Source: Lindgomyces ingoldianus (lineage: Eukaryota > Ascomycota > Dothideomycetes > Pleosporales > Lindgomycetaceae). Taken from it: 64,000 nt of DNA. The stretch's first letter is position 1; each line of letters begins with the position of its first letter. The stretch covers positions 3,249,306-3,313,305 of the forward strand of contig NW_022985162.1 of the NCBI RefSeq assembly GCF_010093535.1, read 5' to 3'. Made by a program: the position numbers and the translations under genes. The notes under the pieces are model-generated. The model did not search any database and was not told the DNA's origin. It saw only the letters and a list, made by a program, of their open reading frames with translations. Shown in pieces: positions 1-11,389 of the stretch.

Positions 1-1517
1 TAAATTACTAATACTTATAAACTATATTTCTATACTTAGACTTAGAAGAGCTTTAGCATGCGTGTGTAGGACACCTAGGCCTTAAAGCTTTATAGGCTCT
101 AGTTAAAAGCGTAAGAAACATATAAATAATAAGTATAAAGCAAGTACACTATAAGCACTACGCAATAACACACGCTAAGCACGTTATATTAAGAAAACTA
201 AAAGAGTAAGCTCTCTGCCTATTCTAAAAAATTATATAAGACATGTTTAATATGCTATTAGAGCGCAGCAGAGCTTTATAGATAATAATTATTAAAAATA
301 AATACAGCAGTAAAATCTTTTTATACTCTCTTTAAGTAAAAACACTCTTAGAAATCTAAAAAGTAATAAAGAACTTTAAAAGCATAGTGTCTAATTAATA
401 TAAGCTTTAGATTAGTAAAATATAGTAAAATAATAACACTACTACGCTCCTTTAGCATAAAAAGTTAAAGTATAAGCTCTAAGTAAAAAAGTTTAGCATT
501 AATATTAAAAGCTTTTTACTATACACTTACAAGCTAAATAAAGCTGTAAAAAAAGCTAGATAAAAAATAATTATAAAGTTTATTAAAATAAAAAGTAGCG
601 CAGGACTCTTTAAGAAGCTCTAGCTAGAAGTAGTAGACGCAGCAACATAGCTATATAATATAAGCCTGTTATATATACATAACTTACACTTACTAAATAA
701 AGTCTTAGATATATAGTTTACTAACTACTTTAAATACTATAAGCTAGAGCAAGTAAGAAGTGCTACAGCTAATTAAAGACCTAATTAGAGTAAGACCTAC
801 ATATATAGCTATTATGCTTACCTACTTAATAAAGAGCAAGCAGCTAGGTGTTAGAAGTAAAGCTTTAAAGTAACTTTATAGGGCTACATAGAATATCTTA
901 TAGGCTACAGAGCCTTAAATATTTACAAAATATAAGTTTTATTACTTAACTAGGTAATTACTATAAAAAATATAGCTTTTAATAAAACACACTTTTATAA
1001 AGATAAAGGTAATAAGCTAATCTTTTAAAAAGAAGCTTCTAAGATTATTAAAATTCTTAATAAGTAAAGTAAGATTTATAATATAAAAGAAGCCTTTAAG
1101 CTTTTACTTTAAAGGTTAGATAAGTAGTAAAGTAATATACTAAATTAAAGGCCTTAAAAGTGTAAGCTTAAAAGTATAGAAACTAAAAAGCTTATTAAAA
1201 CTTAGGTTAGCTAGCTAGAGAATTAGCACTTAGAGGTAAAAGTAACTATGTAGGTAATAAGTATAATAAGTAAGTTACTAAGAATTTATATAGTTTCTAA
1301 TAAACATATAGTACTTATTACTCTAGAGCTAACTTCTAAGCTAGAGCTTACAGATAGCTCTATAACACGCTCTATATAGAGTAGGCATAAGCATACTAGT
1401 AATCCCTAGTAAGTGCACTTAACTAAAAAAGCAGATTTACTAAGCTTATTAAGTTAAATAGCTAACTTACTAGTTAAAAAATTAACTTTTACTTTTTATA
1501 CTAAAACATTATCTTTT
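1..1517 (+). pseudogene. Copia-type retrotransposon X, integrase part (RIP-degraded)
   Basis: AT-rich sequence with in-frame TAA/TAG throughout. Reading plus-strand frames through the stops from about 600 to 1100 gives the carboxy-terminal end of a Ty1/Copia integrase: a stretch like GYIEYLIGYRA, then NIYKI, then VITIKNIAFNKTHFY. This resembles the usual Copia block 'GYLVGYDSTNIYRIW...VTRDVTFDE'. The amino-terminal part lies before the window. The element is interrupted after 1517 by element W, whose target duplication is 1518-1522, and resumes at 5629 and then at 13554, where its RT and RNase H lie. Not functional. The Copia assignment is fairly sure; exact domain limits are not. Confidence 0.7.
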
Positions 1518-1522
1518 ATAGC

Positions 1523-1802
1523 TGTCTGTACGCAGCAGCAGCGTCGCGGCCTGGATACGAACAATCGCGCACGAGCAGGATCACGTATCTATGTCACATG
1601 ATGCTTGTGCGCGAACCTCTGTGCACAAACATCTAGATATCCCCCTTTTCCTCTGTACAAAGAAAAAACAAGAGTAATAGAACTAGAAACATGTTGCCCT
1701 TACCTTACCTACCTTGTACGCTGTGCACACTGTACACTACTCTTACTCTTGCTACTTAAGTGCTTATACTATAAGCAGCTAGCTGTTAGAGCCTATTTAA
1801 CA
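1523..1802 (+). repeat. 5' LTR of W
   Basis: 280 bp, starts TGTCTGTACG, ends ACA, aligns along its length with 5344-5623. Its outer (left) part keeps many CpG dinucleotides (about 1530-1620), while its inner part is more AT-rich. Confidence 0.9.
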
Positions 1803-2199
1803 CTAATTAGTAGTTAATTTAATTAACTATAAATTAGTAAGAGTAATAATAAAGTACTTATGCTTTATAAAGTACTTTATTTAGTTACTTATCTTTTAGA
1901 AAAAGTAATAGTAAAGTACTTACACCTTATAAAGTACTTTATTTAGTTACTTATCTCTTAAGATAGTAGATTAATTCTTTACATTATACAGCAAGCTCTA
2001 CTACTATATAAAGTAAAAAAGAGATAGTGTAAGACGCACACTAAAGCTACTAAAGCTGCACAACTTAGTAGCTAGACAATAGCATATTAATTCTTTACAT
2101 TGCACAGCAAGCTCTGCTACTGTACAAAGTAAAGAGGAGATAGTGTAAGGCGCACACTAAAGCTATTAAAGCTGCACAACTTAGCAGCTAGACAATAGC

Positions 2200-2960
2200 A
2201 GTACCTGCGCAATCTACTAGAAAAGTAATTAACTATACTATTATAATAAAATCTTATTAGCAACTAACAACTCTGCGTAATAATAGAAAGAATAAAAAAT
2301 AATTCTTATTATATAAATAACTTATAAAGGACATAGAGATATTAAAGGCAACACTATAAAATAAGACTAGCCTAGAGTACTAGAATAATAAGATTAATAT
2401 GTTAGAAGCTCTAATAAGCCTGTAGACTTAATTATACATAAGTTACATAATTACTAATTTACACATAACAACTTAGAAGAGCGCTACTTTTTTAAGTGCG
2501 TATATAAAAGATTTTAAAGAATAGACACTATAAGACTTCTTAGCACTTAGCTGCGTGTTTAAAAGAGAGCTTATATAAGTGCTAAAAAATAAAAGAATTA
2601 CACTATAGCTAGGCACTAAAGGTACTTAAGCCTAGAAGCTGTATAATATAGCATAAAAGAAGGCAATTACACTAGAAAGGCTTTATACGTAACCTTTATT
2701 ACTATATAAGGCTCTGCACAGAAGCAGACTAAACATAATGCTACTATTAACACTAAACATACTAGCATTACCTGCTCTTACACCCTAGCTAGCACTACAC
2801 TAATTACTGTACAAATAATACATGCCACCCTACTTAACGCCTGCTCCACACCCTTAATTGTACACACCACCGCCTGCAGTAGTGTATACACTACTAATAC
2901 CACCTGCACAATCTATACTACATTACAGCCTGTATAAACTTCTACTCTAGAGGGAAACTG
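2200..2960 (+). pseudogene. Gag-like region of W
   Basis: Follows the 5' LTR. Around 2750-2930 one frame reads as a proline- and threonine-rich stretch (PYLTPAPHP, then LYTPPPAVVYT), typical of the low-complexity end of fungal Gag proteins. There are many stops and no zinc knuckle was recognised. Placement rests on position and composition only. Confidence 0.4.
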
Positions 2961-4110
2961 CTAAAGAAAAACTCTTAGTAAATAAGATTATATAATTTTA
3001 AAAAGTATAAAAAAAAAATAATAACTATATAAGTTAACTATATAACATTTTTATAAATAAAATAAAAATCTTTATTAATTTATGTTAATAGCTAGATATT
3101 TAGAAAACTTAGTACATAGACATCTTTCTAGATATCCTAGAAGGTTAGGCAAATATGCACTATATGCACAACATAGGCCTTAGAAATAACTAGAAGCATT
3201 TATATAACACCTTAAGCATTATAATAAAAGATTTTATGTAAAGAGAAAAGAAAAAACTACAAAAGGCAAAGTTCTATGTAAAGGGTAAAACTATTTTAGT
3301 AGAGAAGCAACCTATTAAGTTTAACAGCAGAAAAATTAAGCTTACACACAACACAGTAGTCTTTACTTAGAAGGGATAAGTAAGCTACCTTTATATAATT
3401 AACCTAGAGGATAAAAATGCTGCATAATAATATGTTAAGTAATGTGTAAGAGAGGTATACATTACATCTATGTGTTAACTAGAGGCAGCATTTAACCTGT
3501 CTATTACTGCACAAACTACAGACCCTTTACATAATAACATTAACACACTTAACGCACAAATCTAATAGTAGATAGATAATAGTAAGTGTAGTTTTACCTT
3601 TTTACTATTATAGCTTAATTATGCAAAGCTGTTTATCTTTATAGATAAATTATTTACTAATAATAAGAACCTTAGCTTACAGCTAGGATTCTTAATTATA
3701 TTAAGTAATAAAGACTATATAAAGTAAAGTAACTACTTTAAAATACTAGGTAACATTATACACTAAAATTTTACTAAGTGTAAAAGAGTAACTAGAAGTG
3801 TTCTTACTAGTAAACTATATAAAATAGTTAGAAGGTTTAATAATGTAATTACACTTAGTATAACTCTATAGTAAATTATATAAACGCTTAAACTACTACT
3901 AATTCTAGTAGTAATCTGCATAGATTTAAGGTCTTTATATAATTACCTTATTAAGCTAGGCACTACTAGTAAAAAGCAACTTATAATTAACATTATGTTA
4001 CTTTATAAATTATATAAAAAAAGAGAAATTACTAAAATAAAGTAAATTAATAGTAAAAACAACTTAGTAAATGCATATATAAAAAAAACACTAAACTAGG
4101 CTTTTTAATT
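2960..4110 (+). pseudogene. RT C-terminal and RNase H region of W
   Basis: Reading through RIP stops, about 3425-3560 gives the pattern 'YITSMC*LEAAFNLS'. This is the connection block of fungal RVT_2-type polymerases, whose usual form is AYIAS.CQPEAAFDLS. It is followed by RNase H signatures: FIDK near 3640 (first acidic residue), 'GNII' and 'TKCKRVTRSVL' near 3750-3810, 'CIDLRSLYNYL' near 3918-3950 (second acidic residue) and the NNPADA-like end near 4050. The order matches RNase H of the same type in element C. Inactive: every part carries stops. Confidence 0.7.
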
Positions 4111-4854
4111 ATTAGTCTTAACTAACTGCCTCTCTGTCTAGATAGAAGCATCTGTGGACTAGCTAGATTCTATATGTAAAGATGCTCTAGACTAACTAGA
4201 CTAACAACACTTTTATATAAAGCCTATCTTTTTTATTTTTGTTTTTTTTTGTACACACTTATTTTTTTTATTATAAGATTAGAAAAGAAGAATATGTAAA
4301 AAAAACAGTTTATTTATCTAGTATATAAAAAAAGAAAAAAGCTACCACCCCTTATATATAGTAGTCACAATGCAGACCACAGCTCTACTATACGCATAAG
4401 GCGCAGGCATTAGCCTAGAAGTTAGCTAACATATAACACTTAATAAAAAAAAAAGCACTAGTAGTGCTGCTATAATAATAAGCATATAAAGTTGCTAAGA
4501 CCTAACTGTAACTCTAGACTAGAACTGCACAGAAGTACCCCTTATAACGCACAACCTTTGCTGCCTACAGCTGCAGATTAGTGCTAGTAAGCAAGATAAT
4601 ATTAATATTATAAAATAGTAAAGCTACTACATGCTACTTCTTAGCCTATTTATAATTAGCATTTTATATAAAAAGGAAGTAGAAAAGCTAAAAAATCTAT
4701 ATATTTATGCTAAAACGCTAAATAAACTGCTAATTAGCAGCAGAACTAGTTAGAAGGGTAACACAGATGCGCCCTAGGCTGCTAGACTGCATAAGGACGT
4801 TAAAGACGCCTGCAGTAACAGCGCTAGAGGTAGAGGAGAAAGGCTAGAGAAACA

Positions 4855-4861
4855 TCTCTCT

Positions 4862-4897
<36 letters not shown>
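4855..4897. repeat. (TC)n-(TG)n microsatellite
   Basis: A run of TC dinucleotides (4855-4864) passes directly into about 16 TG dinucleotides (4865-4897), inside the non-coding tail of W. The apparent minus-strand open frame over it (His-Thr repeats) is a by-product of the repeat. Confidence 0.95.
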
Positions 4898-4899
<2 letters not shown>

Positions 4900-5343
4900 G
4901 CAGGAGTATCTGTTACTGTTAGCACTATATAAAAAGAGAAAAAAGCTAGGGAATAGTACAGTAAGGCTTAGAAAGTAAAGAATAAAAAAGAGAAGGTAAA
5001 GAAAAAAAAAAGACTTTATTATATACACCTCCCTACACACCTGCCTACGCAAAGATCCCACACTATTCTAGCATAAAACCCTGCATAAAACAGTTTATAC
5101 ACTGCTAAATTACTTATAAGGTAAGCATATAAAGGCTAAATAATAATAGCCTAAAACACTTTACACTATTTATAAAGCTATTTATATAGCGTAACTAGCC
5201 TATCTTAATGTATAGCATTACTAAGGCAAGTCCTAACAAATAGAGTAAAGTAAAGGTAGAACATAATTAAATAAACCTACACAGACAGAAGGGAGGTAAC
5301 ACGTACAGAAGGTAACTCTTTAGATAAAAAGAAAAGTTGCTAG

Positions 5344-5623
5344 TGTCTGTACACAGCAGCAGCGTTGCGGCCTAGATATAAACAATCGCGCACAAGCAGG
5401 ATCACATATCTATGTTACATAATGCTTGTGCGCAAACCTCTGTGCGCAAACATCTAGATGTCCCTCTTTTCCTTTGTATAGAGAAAAGACAAGAGTAATA
5501 GAACTAGAAACATGTTGCCCTTACCTTACCTACCTTGTACACTGTGCACACTGTACACTACTCTTACTCTTGCTACTTAAGTGCTTATACTATAAGCAGC
5601 TAGCTGTCAGAGCCCATTCAACA
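5344..5623 (+). repeat. 3' LTR of W
   Basis: 280 bp, pairs with 1523-1802. It ends ...CCCATTCAACA and is followed by the ATAGC target duplication. The outer right edge keeps CpA and CC bases that are mutated in the 5' copy. Confidence 0.9.
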
Positions 5624-5628
5624 ATAGC

Positions 5629-5764
5629 TTTAGTTAAAGTAAGTAAGACACTTTTTAAATATATGTATAATAAAAAAAGCTAGAAACTAGCTACACATAT
5701 AAGCTAAAAAATATAAAAGCAAGATCTTAGTAACCTAGGTAAGCCTAGGTGTGCAGAAAGCCGA
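5629..5764 (+). pseudogene. Short remnant of element X between W and A
   Basis: 136 bp of host Copia element X left between the right TSD of W and the left TSD of A. No domain is recognisable. Assigned by position: it joins X at 1517 to X at 13554. Confidence 0.55.
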
Positions 5765-5769
5765 GGTAT

Positions 5770-6364
5770 TGTACAATCCTTACTCTAATAAAATAGTATT
5801 TTTAGGAGTACAACAGCCTATGTGATGTTAGCAGTAAAAGGGGATAGAACTTAGCTAGATTAGGTGTACAGTCTGTTAAGCAGAGTGTAGGGCTAGTAGG
5901 ATAAAGAAGGCAGGTTGTGGTTTAACCTAGCAGCTGTATAGGGAGCTAGCAAACTTAATCTGTAAGGATAGGAATAGAGGTATATATAGTGTAAGATATA
6001 TAAGGCAGCAATGTTCTTTTTATAAAGGTTTTAATGCCTTTTAGTCTATTAAGTAGGTAAAGACTAAACAGTAATTACAACCTTCTAACTATAGTTGTAA
6101 TTAAGACTATATACATAGGTTTACACGCTCTGCATGCTTACATGCTTGCATGCTATCTAACCTGCATAGCCTGCAAGCCTGTAAGCCTGCATAGCTTATT
6201 AGATAATGCACTCTACTAGGCTTTTGTCTAAAAGCTAGAGCTATTCCTTATCTGTTCTGTTATGTAATTTGCTTAGCGCAGGGCTAAGCGTCTTCTATCT
6301 AACGTTGTTTAGGCTATGTAGGACAGCTAGTTAGGTTATTACAGTCTAACTGTTAGCTATAACA
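5770..6364 (-). repeat. LTR of A (3' LTR on minus strand)
   Basis: 595 bp, pairs with 12953-13548. It contains clustered short repeats of TGCATGCT and GCCTGCAA type near 6130-6195. Heavily RIP-altered compared with the other LTR. Confidence 0.9.
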
Positions 6365-6572
6365 CGCAGGCTTCTCTTCTAGTTAGTGTTCTTACTGTTA
6401 TGTTTTTTCTATTATAAGTGTTAAATTTTCTTTTTAGCTAGTGCAATTTTTTTTTTAAAGGCTAGCCTAATGTTAAACTTTTTTAACTATGCCTTATTAG
6501 GTTTCTTATTTTTCTGTTGCTGCCTATTACCTTTGCACTATTACTTATCTTAACTCTTTTTATTATACAAAG

Positions 6573-7130
6573 ATGCGTCCTTATAGCGCTTGTTATTTAA
6601 GCAGGTCTTTTTACATAATATCTTTATTATTAGACAAGTGTGTAAAGTGTGTATAAAAGAGTAGTTATTATAATGCTTTTATGTCTAACATAGCTTAGAA
6701 TTATTTAGAGCAGGAACGCAAAGGCTGCTAGCTAAACTAAAAGCAGTTTAAAAGAATAAGATATATAAAAAAAAAAGTTTTTAAAGAGATAGCAGAAGTC
6801 TCTTACACGTCTAGAGTTCTTTAATACTTATTAGAAGAGAGCTTAGAAGCAGCTAAAGGTGTTAGAGAATTAAAAGGTAAAGTATCTAAAAAAAGACCTT
6901 TTATTACTAGATAAGCTTAAAGCGCTTAAAGTAAAAGCAGCTAGTCTTTCTTCTTCTTAGCCTATATTAAAGGGTTACAGACTTCTTACATTACAGCTAG
7001 CTAATGCTGCTGCAGTTTTAACTAATAATAGTGTTTTCTAGTCTAAGGAACTTTCTCTAGGGTAGTTTTGTTTAAAAGGGACTTTAGGTATTTACAAAGA
7101 GCTTAAGAAGTGTTTAATAAGCTTTTAATA
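6573..7130 (+). pseudogene. Accessory Cys-rich/coiled-coil ORF in element A, opposite to pol
   Basis: Starting at the ATG at 6573, the plus-strand frame reads MRPYSACYLSR, then DKCVKCV at about 6633-6653, then a charged stretch (NYLEQERK, then EEIAEVS, LLEESLEAAKGVREL) that looks like a coiled coil. A TAA at 6912 interrupts it, with weaker coding to about 7130. Cys spacing of C-x2-C type followed by a helix resembles small fungal proteins with a zinc-cluster-like start, but several expected Cys positions read Tyr, a G-to-A change. Element B has the same ORF at the same place. The function is unknown to me. Gypsy elements do not need this ORF. Confidence 0.5.
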
Positions 7131-7149
7131 AGTTTCTAAGTATTTTTAC

Positions 7150-8450
7150 TAGTAGGCTATCTTTTTTATTTTATTAAGTACTTATTTTTCTTTATAGTCT
7201 AAGATTTTTTTTATTTTATACTTTTTTTTCTTTTTTTTATCTAGTAGTTATAAGTAGAATAGTCTTAAGCATAAGTTTAAGTTTAAAGACATAAAACTAA
7301 GAGTGTATTTTTATTTCTTTTAGTAGTTTAAGTTTACAAATGCTAGGGCATGTTTATATAACTTTATATAGTTTTATGCATTTCTCTACTAACTTTCTAG
7401 AGGGTCTTAGTGTTTTAAGATTTTTTATGTCTAAATACATGTAATTATTAAAGTATATTTCTAGTGCTAGTTTTTTTTTTAGTTTACTACTTTTTTTATA
7501 GCTTTTTAAGCTAAGTGCGCTTCTTTAGTAAGTTTTTAATGCAACTCTAGAAGTCTAGTTGTGTAGTTTATAGCTTCTAAGAAGTTAGTTAGTTATAAGC
7601 TATAAAGCTTATGTTATAAAAAGTATCTAAAATTAGCTTTATACAGGGTTTCTTTAGTTATAGCTAATTCTATAGTGTTAATAGCAAATTATGCTATTAG
7701 TAGCTATTTTGCCTAATCTATTTGTTTATATAATATGTACTTACATAGATATTTTTTTACTTCTGTGTTTACTTTTTCTGTTTGTCTATCTATTTACAAG
7801 TAGTAGGCAGTAAAGAGCTTATAGTTAATTCTAAGATGTTTAACTATAGCTGCCTAGAATTTACTAGTAAATAGTTTATTATAATTAAAGATAATAATCT
7901 CTAGGCAGCTATAAATAGCTAAAACATTTTTTTTTAATTTAAATATAAATTTTTTAGCTGTAATGCTTTTTTCTAATAGATATAAGTAAACAAATTTAGT
8001 AGTTTTATTAATAACCTATGTAATTATGTTACATAGTCTTTCTATACTAGGTTCTTATAATAGTAGTAGCCTAGTAATAAAATTTATAGTTATTATAGTC
8101 TATAGTTAACCTAGCGCTGTAATTAGTTAGAGTAATCTATAGAGTTTATAGCGCTAAAGATTGTTTTTGTTATAAATGTTACATTCTTATAGAACTTTAG
8201 TACATAGGTGTTTTAATTAAGGTACTTTTTAAAGTATAGTATTTTTAATTTTCTTTTATAGTAATCTAATTCCTAGATGTCTAAACATAGAGGCTTTATA
8301 ATATTCTTTTATTAGGTTTTTTTATCTTTATTTAACTATTATAAAGGAACATAGTAGTTTTTCTTAGTTTAGTTCTTTATAAACTAGTCTTTCTAGAGTT
8401 TTTTTAAAAATTAAAAATTTTTTAGAATTTTTTTGGTTTTTTTTAAAGTA
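7150..8450 (-). pseudogene. Integrase region of element A
   Basis: Minus-strand frames at about 8340-8150 give a MFRHLGIRLL-like stretch, then a Cys-pair block (CNIY, originally C-x2-C). This is consistent with the His/Cys zinc-binding head of a retroviral-type integrase. The core follows toward 7500, with stops in every frame. The same region in element B is 37086-38172 and 25120-25526. Confidence 0.6.
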
Positions 8451-8639
8451 ATTAGCGCGTTAGCTTAGTGTGTCTACTTATTAGTTACTACTCTCTACTA
8501 CATATTTAATAACAAAGTTAAATTAGGTAAGCTTTATTACTTATTACACATACATTAGTAAAAGTTTTTTAGTAGTAAAAAAAGTAACAAGGTTTACATA
8601 GTTAGTAAAAATTATAAATTATTAACTAAAGCCTTAAAG

Positions 8640-10480
8640 CTTAACTTTCTAATTTCTGCATACATTAACTATAGCTTTTAGTTCTTTGTTAGGGCTAGTG
8701 TATTTTTATTCTAATAGTGCAAATTTTGCTAAATAGTAAGCTACTAAATGCTATTAGCTGTTTTCTTATTTTTAGAAGAGTGCTACTTTCTTAGCTTTTA
8801 AAAAAGCATTAGTGTGCACTTTTATTTCTAGTGTAGAGTTATATATTTTAAGAATAAAGTAACTTATTATTATCTACTTTAGCTTTTAAAAGGCTTCTTT
8901 TATTTCTATTATTTATTAGAATTTCTAGGTTACTTTTTCTTTTAAGGTAGCGTCTATAAGGGGGAGCGCAATTTTTAAGTAGTCTTTAATTATTCTTTGT
9001 ACATAGCTAGTAAGACCTAGAAATCCTTTAATTTCTATTACTATTATTAGTGTTAGCTATTTAAGCACTTTATCTACTTTAGTAGGGTCTATTTTTATTT
9101 CTTTTTTATTAATAATAAATCTAAGGTAGTCTATTTTTTATATGTTAAATTTGCATTTTTTAGCTATAAGTAAAGTCTATACTTTTAAAGTTTATTTAGC
9201 ACTAGTTGTACCTTGTAACAATAATCTAGTTTATCTTCTTTTATGTATATTAAGATGTTGTCTAAGTATACTAAGATAAAGATGTCTAGGTATAAGTTAA
9301 GTGCTGTGTTAATTACTTTTTAAAAAGTAGTAAAAGTATTAGTAAGTCTAAATAGCGTAATAAAAAGCTTATAAAAGGCTTATAAAGTTTAAAAGGCTGT
9401 TATTTATTTATGTTTTTTTTTATTCTTATCTTATTAAATTTATCTTAGACGTTAAATTTAGTAAAGTATATAGTTCTTTTTAGTTAGTTTATAATGTTTT
9501 AAATAATAGAAAGAAAAAACTAGTCTTTTATAGTATTCTTATTAAAAGTTTTATAGTCTTAATAAACTTTAACTTTCTTATTCTTCTTTTTTATAAAGAC
9601 TACTACTAATGCTATAAAGCTTTTACTTTCTTAAATATGTCCTCTTGCTAGCATACAGTCTACGTACTTCTATAGTGCTTCCTTCTAGGCTGCTGTAAGA
9701 GAGCGTAGCTTATATATTTTTAGTTAAAAATTTAGTTTAAAGTTAATTACATAGTTCTAAGGTTAATGTAGAGGTAATTTTTTTTTAATTTTTAGAGGTT
9801 ATAAACATGTTCTTATATTCTTAATATTCTTTTAGAAGTTTCTTTTTAGGTTCTTCTGTAATTCTATAGATTTCTACCTAGTTTAGGTCTTTTTTTTTTT
9901 TAAATTCTTTAAAAATCTTTTTTTTTAATTCTTCTTTTATTATACAGATAGCGTGGGCTTTTAGTTCTTAATAGAGAAAGTTCTAAAGTTTAGTTAGTTA
10001 CATAGCCTGCGCGCGCTAGGCTTTAACTTCTATTATTAAGGTTTACTAGTTTATTTTTAAGTTGTGCTAGTAAAGCTAGTTATATCCTAGTATAATTTAG
10101 TACTTTTCTTTAAGTAGTAGTATGCTTAGGGACATACAGTCTGTTGTTGTCTTTATTGTTAGAGTTACTTTCTTAGTTTCTAAGCAGATCTATTCTCTGC
10201 TATATTTAATTAAGAATGTGTTAGCTAAGAATACTTTAAAAAAGTGCTTTTTTATTTAGTAAAGTATCTTATAGTATTTAACATATTTAGAGTTAATTAC
10301 TAAGAAGGTGTATCTACTATTAATTAATGCAAGACCTTTACATGTTGTTCTGTTAGAAAGATTAAGCATGTAGTTAGTTATTAAGCTTCTACTTAATTCT
10401 TATTCTACTACTACTAGAACTTTTATGTTATAGTAGACTTTATTATAGTTTATACTAGAGTTATCTTTTTTAACACTTAA
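8640..10480 (-). pseudogene. Reverse transcriptase and RNase H of element A
   Basis: The RT catalytic motif is visible on the minus strand at 9257-9268 as Tyr-Leu-Asp-Asn, within a VYLDNILIYI context. The second Asp of the usual YLDD is changed to Asn by a G-to-A transition, so the enzyme is dead apart from its stop codons. RNase H lies downstream toward 8640, and the upstream part reaches the insertion at 10489. Confidence 0.75.
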
Positions 10481-10488
10481 GAGATTAT

Positions 10489-10721
10489 TGTCAGATTGAA
10501 GCACTGTTTCTGGGCTTCCTGAGATGAATGATGGGTTTGGATATGATGTATGGGATGATTAATTGATTGTATTGATCGTGTTGATTTATCGATCCTTTTT
10601 CTGCTCTACTCGTGTTNNNNNNNNNNTGCAGCAACATACTGTTCGAGCTTATTGCTCGTACTATGTAGCAGCTTTCGTCAAACGTTCCTCCTGTCTTAAC
10701 AGTAGGTGCGCATATCTGACA
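10489..10721. mobile_element. Young LTR-like insertion containing an assembly gap
   Basis: Begins TGTCAGAT and ends ATCTGACA, an 8-bp inverted terminus. It is flanked by the 5-bp duplication ATTAT (10484-10488 and 10722-10726) inside element A. Its base composition is ordinary, unlike the AT-rich surroundings, so it came after most RIP. The run of ten N (10617-10626) may stand for unassembled sequence. The visible 233 bp could be one solo LTR, or two LTR pieces with a collapsed interior. Confidence 0.75.
10617..10626. other. Assembly gap (10 N)
   Basis: Ten N bases. The open frame that spans them is not meaningful. Real gap length is unknown. Confidence 0.98.
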
Positions 10722-11389
10722 ATTATATATCTGTTTATCTACTTTATTAGTTATAATTTTAAATTACTAGTAATCTTTTACTATATAGTTATCTACTAGG
10801 CAATTAATACTTTTTACTTTATAGTAGTGTAGAAGCTAATTATTCTGTTAGTAAGCTTTTTATTAAAAGTAATAAAAAGCGCAGTTAAAGGCCTTTTTAC
10901 ATTTAGTCTATAGTTTCTTTTTATGCAGCAGTTCTATGCTATAGTGCTAGCAGTTTAGCATTTTACATGTTATTACTAATCTTGTTAGGGTGTTAGTAAA
11001 TCTTTTACTTTTCTAAGCACCTATTAGCTACTAGCTAGCTTAGTGCTTAGTTAGCTAGTGTTAAAAGCAGTACTTATTTATATAAAGATACTATGTGTAT
11101 AGGCATTACTTAAGATTAGTATAGATAAGAATAGGTTATATTTAGGCCTATCTAGGGTATTCCTTTGTTTAGGTTATCTGTAGGGGGTGATTCTTATATT
11201 TGCAGTAGTAGGCATTATGCCTTTTACTTCTATAAGAAATATAGTATTTATAAATTTATTATAGCTCTAGCTTTTTTCTTATTACTACTAATGCTAGAGG
11301 TAGTGTGTTTAGTTGTTCTTCTAATAGAGCTAGGGTTTATAAAGGTGTTAAGTGCTAGTTAAGGCCTTCTTCTTTTACAAAAATTTTTT

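Larger units (their letters stand above)
1523..5623 (+). mobile_element. LTR retrotransposon W, complete but RIP-inactivated
   Basis: Two 280-bp direct repeats (1523-1802 and 5344-5623) begin TGTCTGTA and end with ACA. They are flanked by the identical 5-bp duplication ATAGC (1518-1522 and 5624-5628). The 3.5-kb interior holds a proline-rich Gag-like stretch and an RT-RNase H region in the plus direction, then a 1.2-kb tail without recognisable coding. All frames are broken by TAA/TAG. It inserted into Copia element X. At 4.1 kb it is short for an autonomous element; I did not recognise an integrase. Confidence 0.9.

Noticed and set aside
1605..1817. Open frames in the W LTRs (also 5426-5683)
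   Set aside because: They lie within the 280-bp LTRs, repeat in both copies and show no protein family features.
4774..5061. Minus-strand open frame of 95 codons over the TG microsatellite
   Set aside because: His-Thr repeat from the microsatellite and low-complexity Phe/Leu; it lies in the tail of element W and has no domain.
6120..6200. CRISPR-like repeat array
   Set aside because: Only short direct repeats without spacers, in an LTR of a fungal element.
10563..10799. Open frame across the assembly gap
   Set aside because: It crosses unknown bases and runs from the young insert into RIP-altered DNA.
11165..11362. 65-codon plus-strand open frame in element A
   Set aside because: Antisense to the Gag/pol junction of A, hydrophobic by AT-richness, no supporting signal.
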